Source: an uncultured Collinsella sp.
Lineage (GTDB): Bacteria > Actinomycetota > Coriobacteriia > Coriobacteriales > Coriobacteriaceae
Length of the DNA: 5,877 bases
Assembly: GCA_902493545.1 (NCBI GenBank)
Contig: CABUQI010000078.1
Coordinates: 1-5,877 of the forward strand
Direction: 5' to 3'
Positions 5,796-5,877 of the stretch are shown here, one piece after another. The position numbers were made by a program, and so were the translations under genes. A model generated the notes under the pieces. It did not search any database. It saw only the letters and a list, made by a program, of their open reading frames with translations, and was not told where the DNA came from. The stretch's first letter is position 1, and each line of letters starts with the position of its first letter.

Positions 5796-5877
5796 TTAGA
5801 ACTTGTTGTGGAAGGTACGCGAAATGACCTCGTCCTGCTGCTCCTTGGTGAGCGTGTGGAAGTTCACGGCATAGCCG
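5796..5877 (-). CDS. pflB: Pyruvate formate-lyase (formate acetyltransferase), C-terminal end only
   Basis: Read on the minus strand from the right edge, the last 26 codons give GYAVNFHTLTKEQQDEVIS followed by RTFHNKF and a TAA stop. This matches the end of E. coli PflB, where the radical glycine of RVSGYAV is likewise the 26th residue from the C-terminus, so the first complete codon here (5876-5874) should be the glycyl-radical Gly. The enzyme converts pyruvate and CoA to acetyl-CoA and formate under anoxic conditions and needs an activating radical-SAM enzyme, which is not in this window. Another glycyl-radical enzyme is possible, but the tail KEQQ-x-E/D-VI-x-RTF is typical of pyruvate formate-lyase. 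Confidence 0.88.
   Translation of the reverse strand, partial: GYAVNFHTLTKEQQDEVISRTFHNKF

Noticed and set aside
1..5877. tRNA, rRNA, CRISPR array, insertion sequence or prophage gene
   Set aside because: Nothing resembling any of these was seen on either strand. The only repeated sequences are the operator boxes and the palindrome.

Overview
The window looks like ordinary chromosome from a fermentative, moderately high-GC gut actinobacterium. A coriobacterium such as Collinsella is my best guess, from protein style, base composition, and the pairing of a PTS sugar operon with pyruvate formate-lyase. This placement is an inference and no marker gene is present. Every gene I can support lies on the minus strand.

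Layout from right to left, which is the direction of transcription. (1) At 5796-5877 are the last 26 codons of a pyruvate formate-lyase, beginning at the glycyl-radical glycine. (2) At 5645-5767 is a 123-bp imperfect palindrome, probably the 3' end structure or terminator of that gene. (3) At 4481-5491 is a LacI-family repressor with an operator-like site over its own putative promoter. (4) At 4298-4480 is a control region with two tandem operator-like boxes over a good -35/-10 promoter, plus a third, inverted box upstream. (5) At 2915-4297 is a divergent glycoside hydrolase family 32 (GH32) enzyme. (6) At 1418-2869 is a sucrose-type PTS EIIBC permease. (7) From 1316 to the left edge is a canonical GH32 sucrose-6-phosphate hydrolase, cut by the window.

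Inferred working of the locus: the EIIBC protein, with an EIIA supplied from elsewhere, imports and phosphorylates sucrose or a short beta-fructoside. The canonical GH32 cleaves the phosphorylated sugar to glucose 6-phosphate and fructose. The divergent GH32, whose nucleophile motif is GDIMPY rather than NDPNG, may handle a different fructoside such as a short fructo-oligosaccharide. The LacI-family protein represses the operon and probably itself. No fructokinase is visible; it may lie beyond the left edge or elsewhere.

I do not see a clearly undescribed system. The points most worth a second look are the pair of unlike GH32 enzymes behind one PTS permease, the four-site operator arrangement, and the large palindrome whose mismatches fit a minus-strand RNA.
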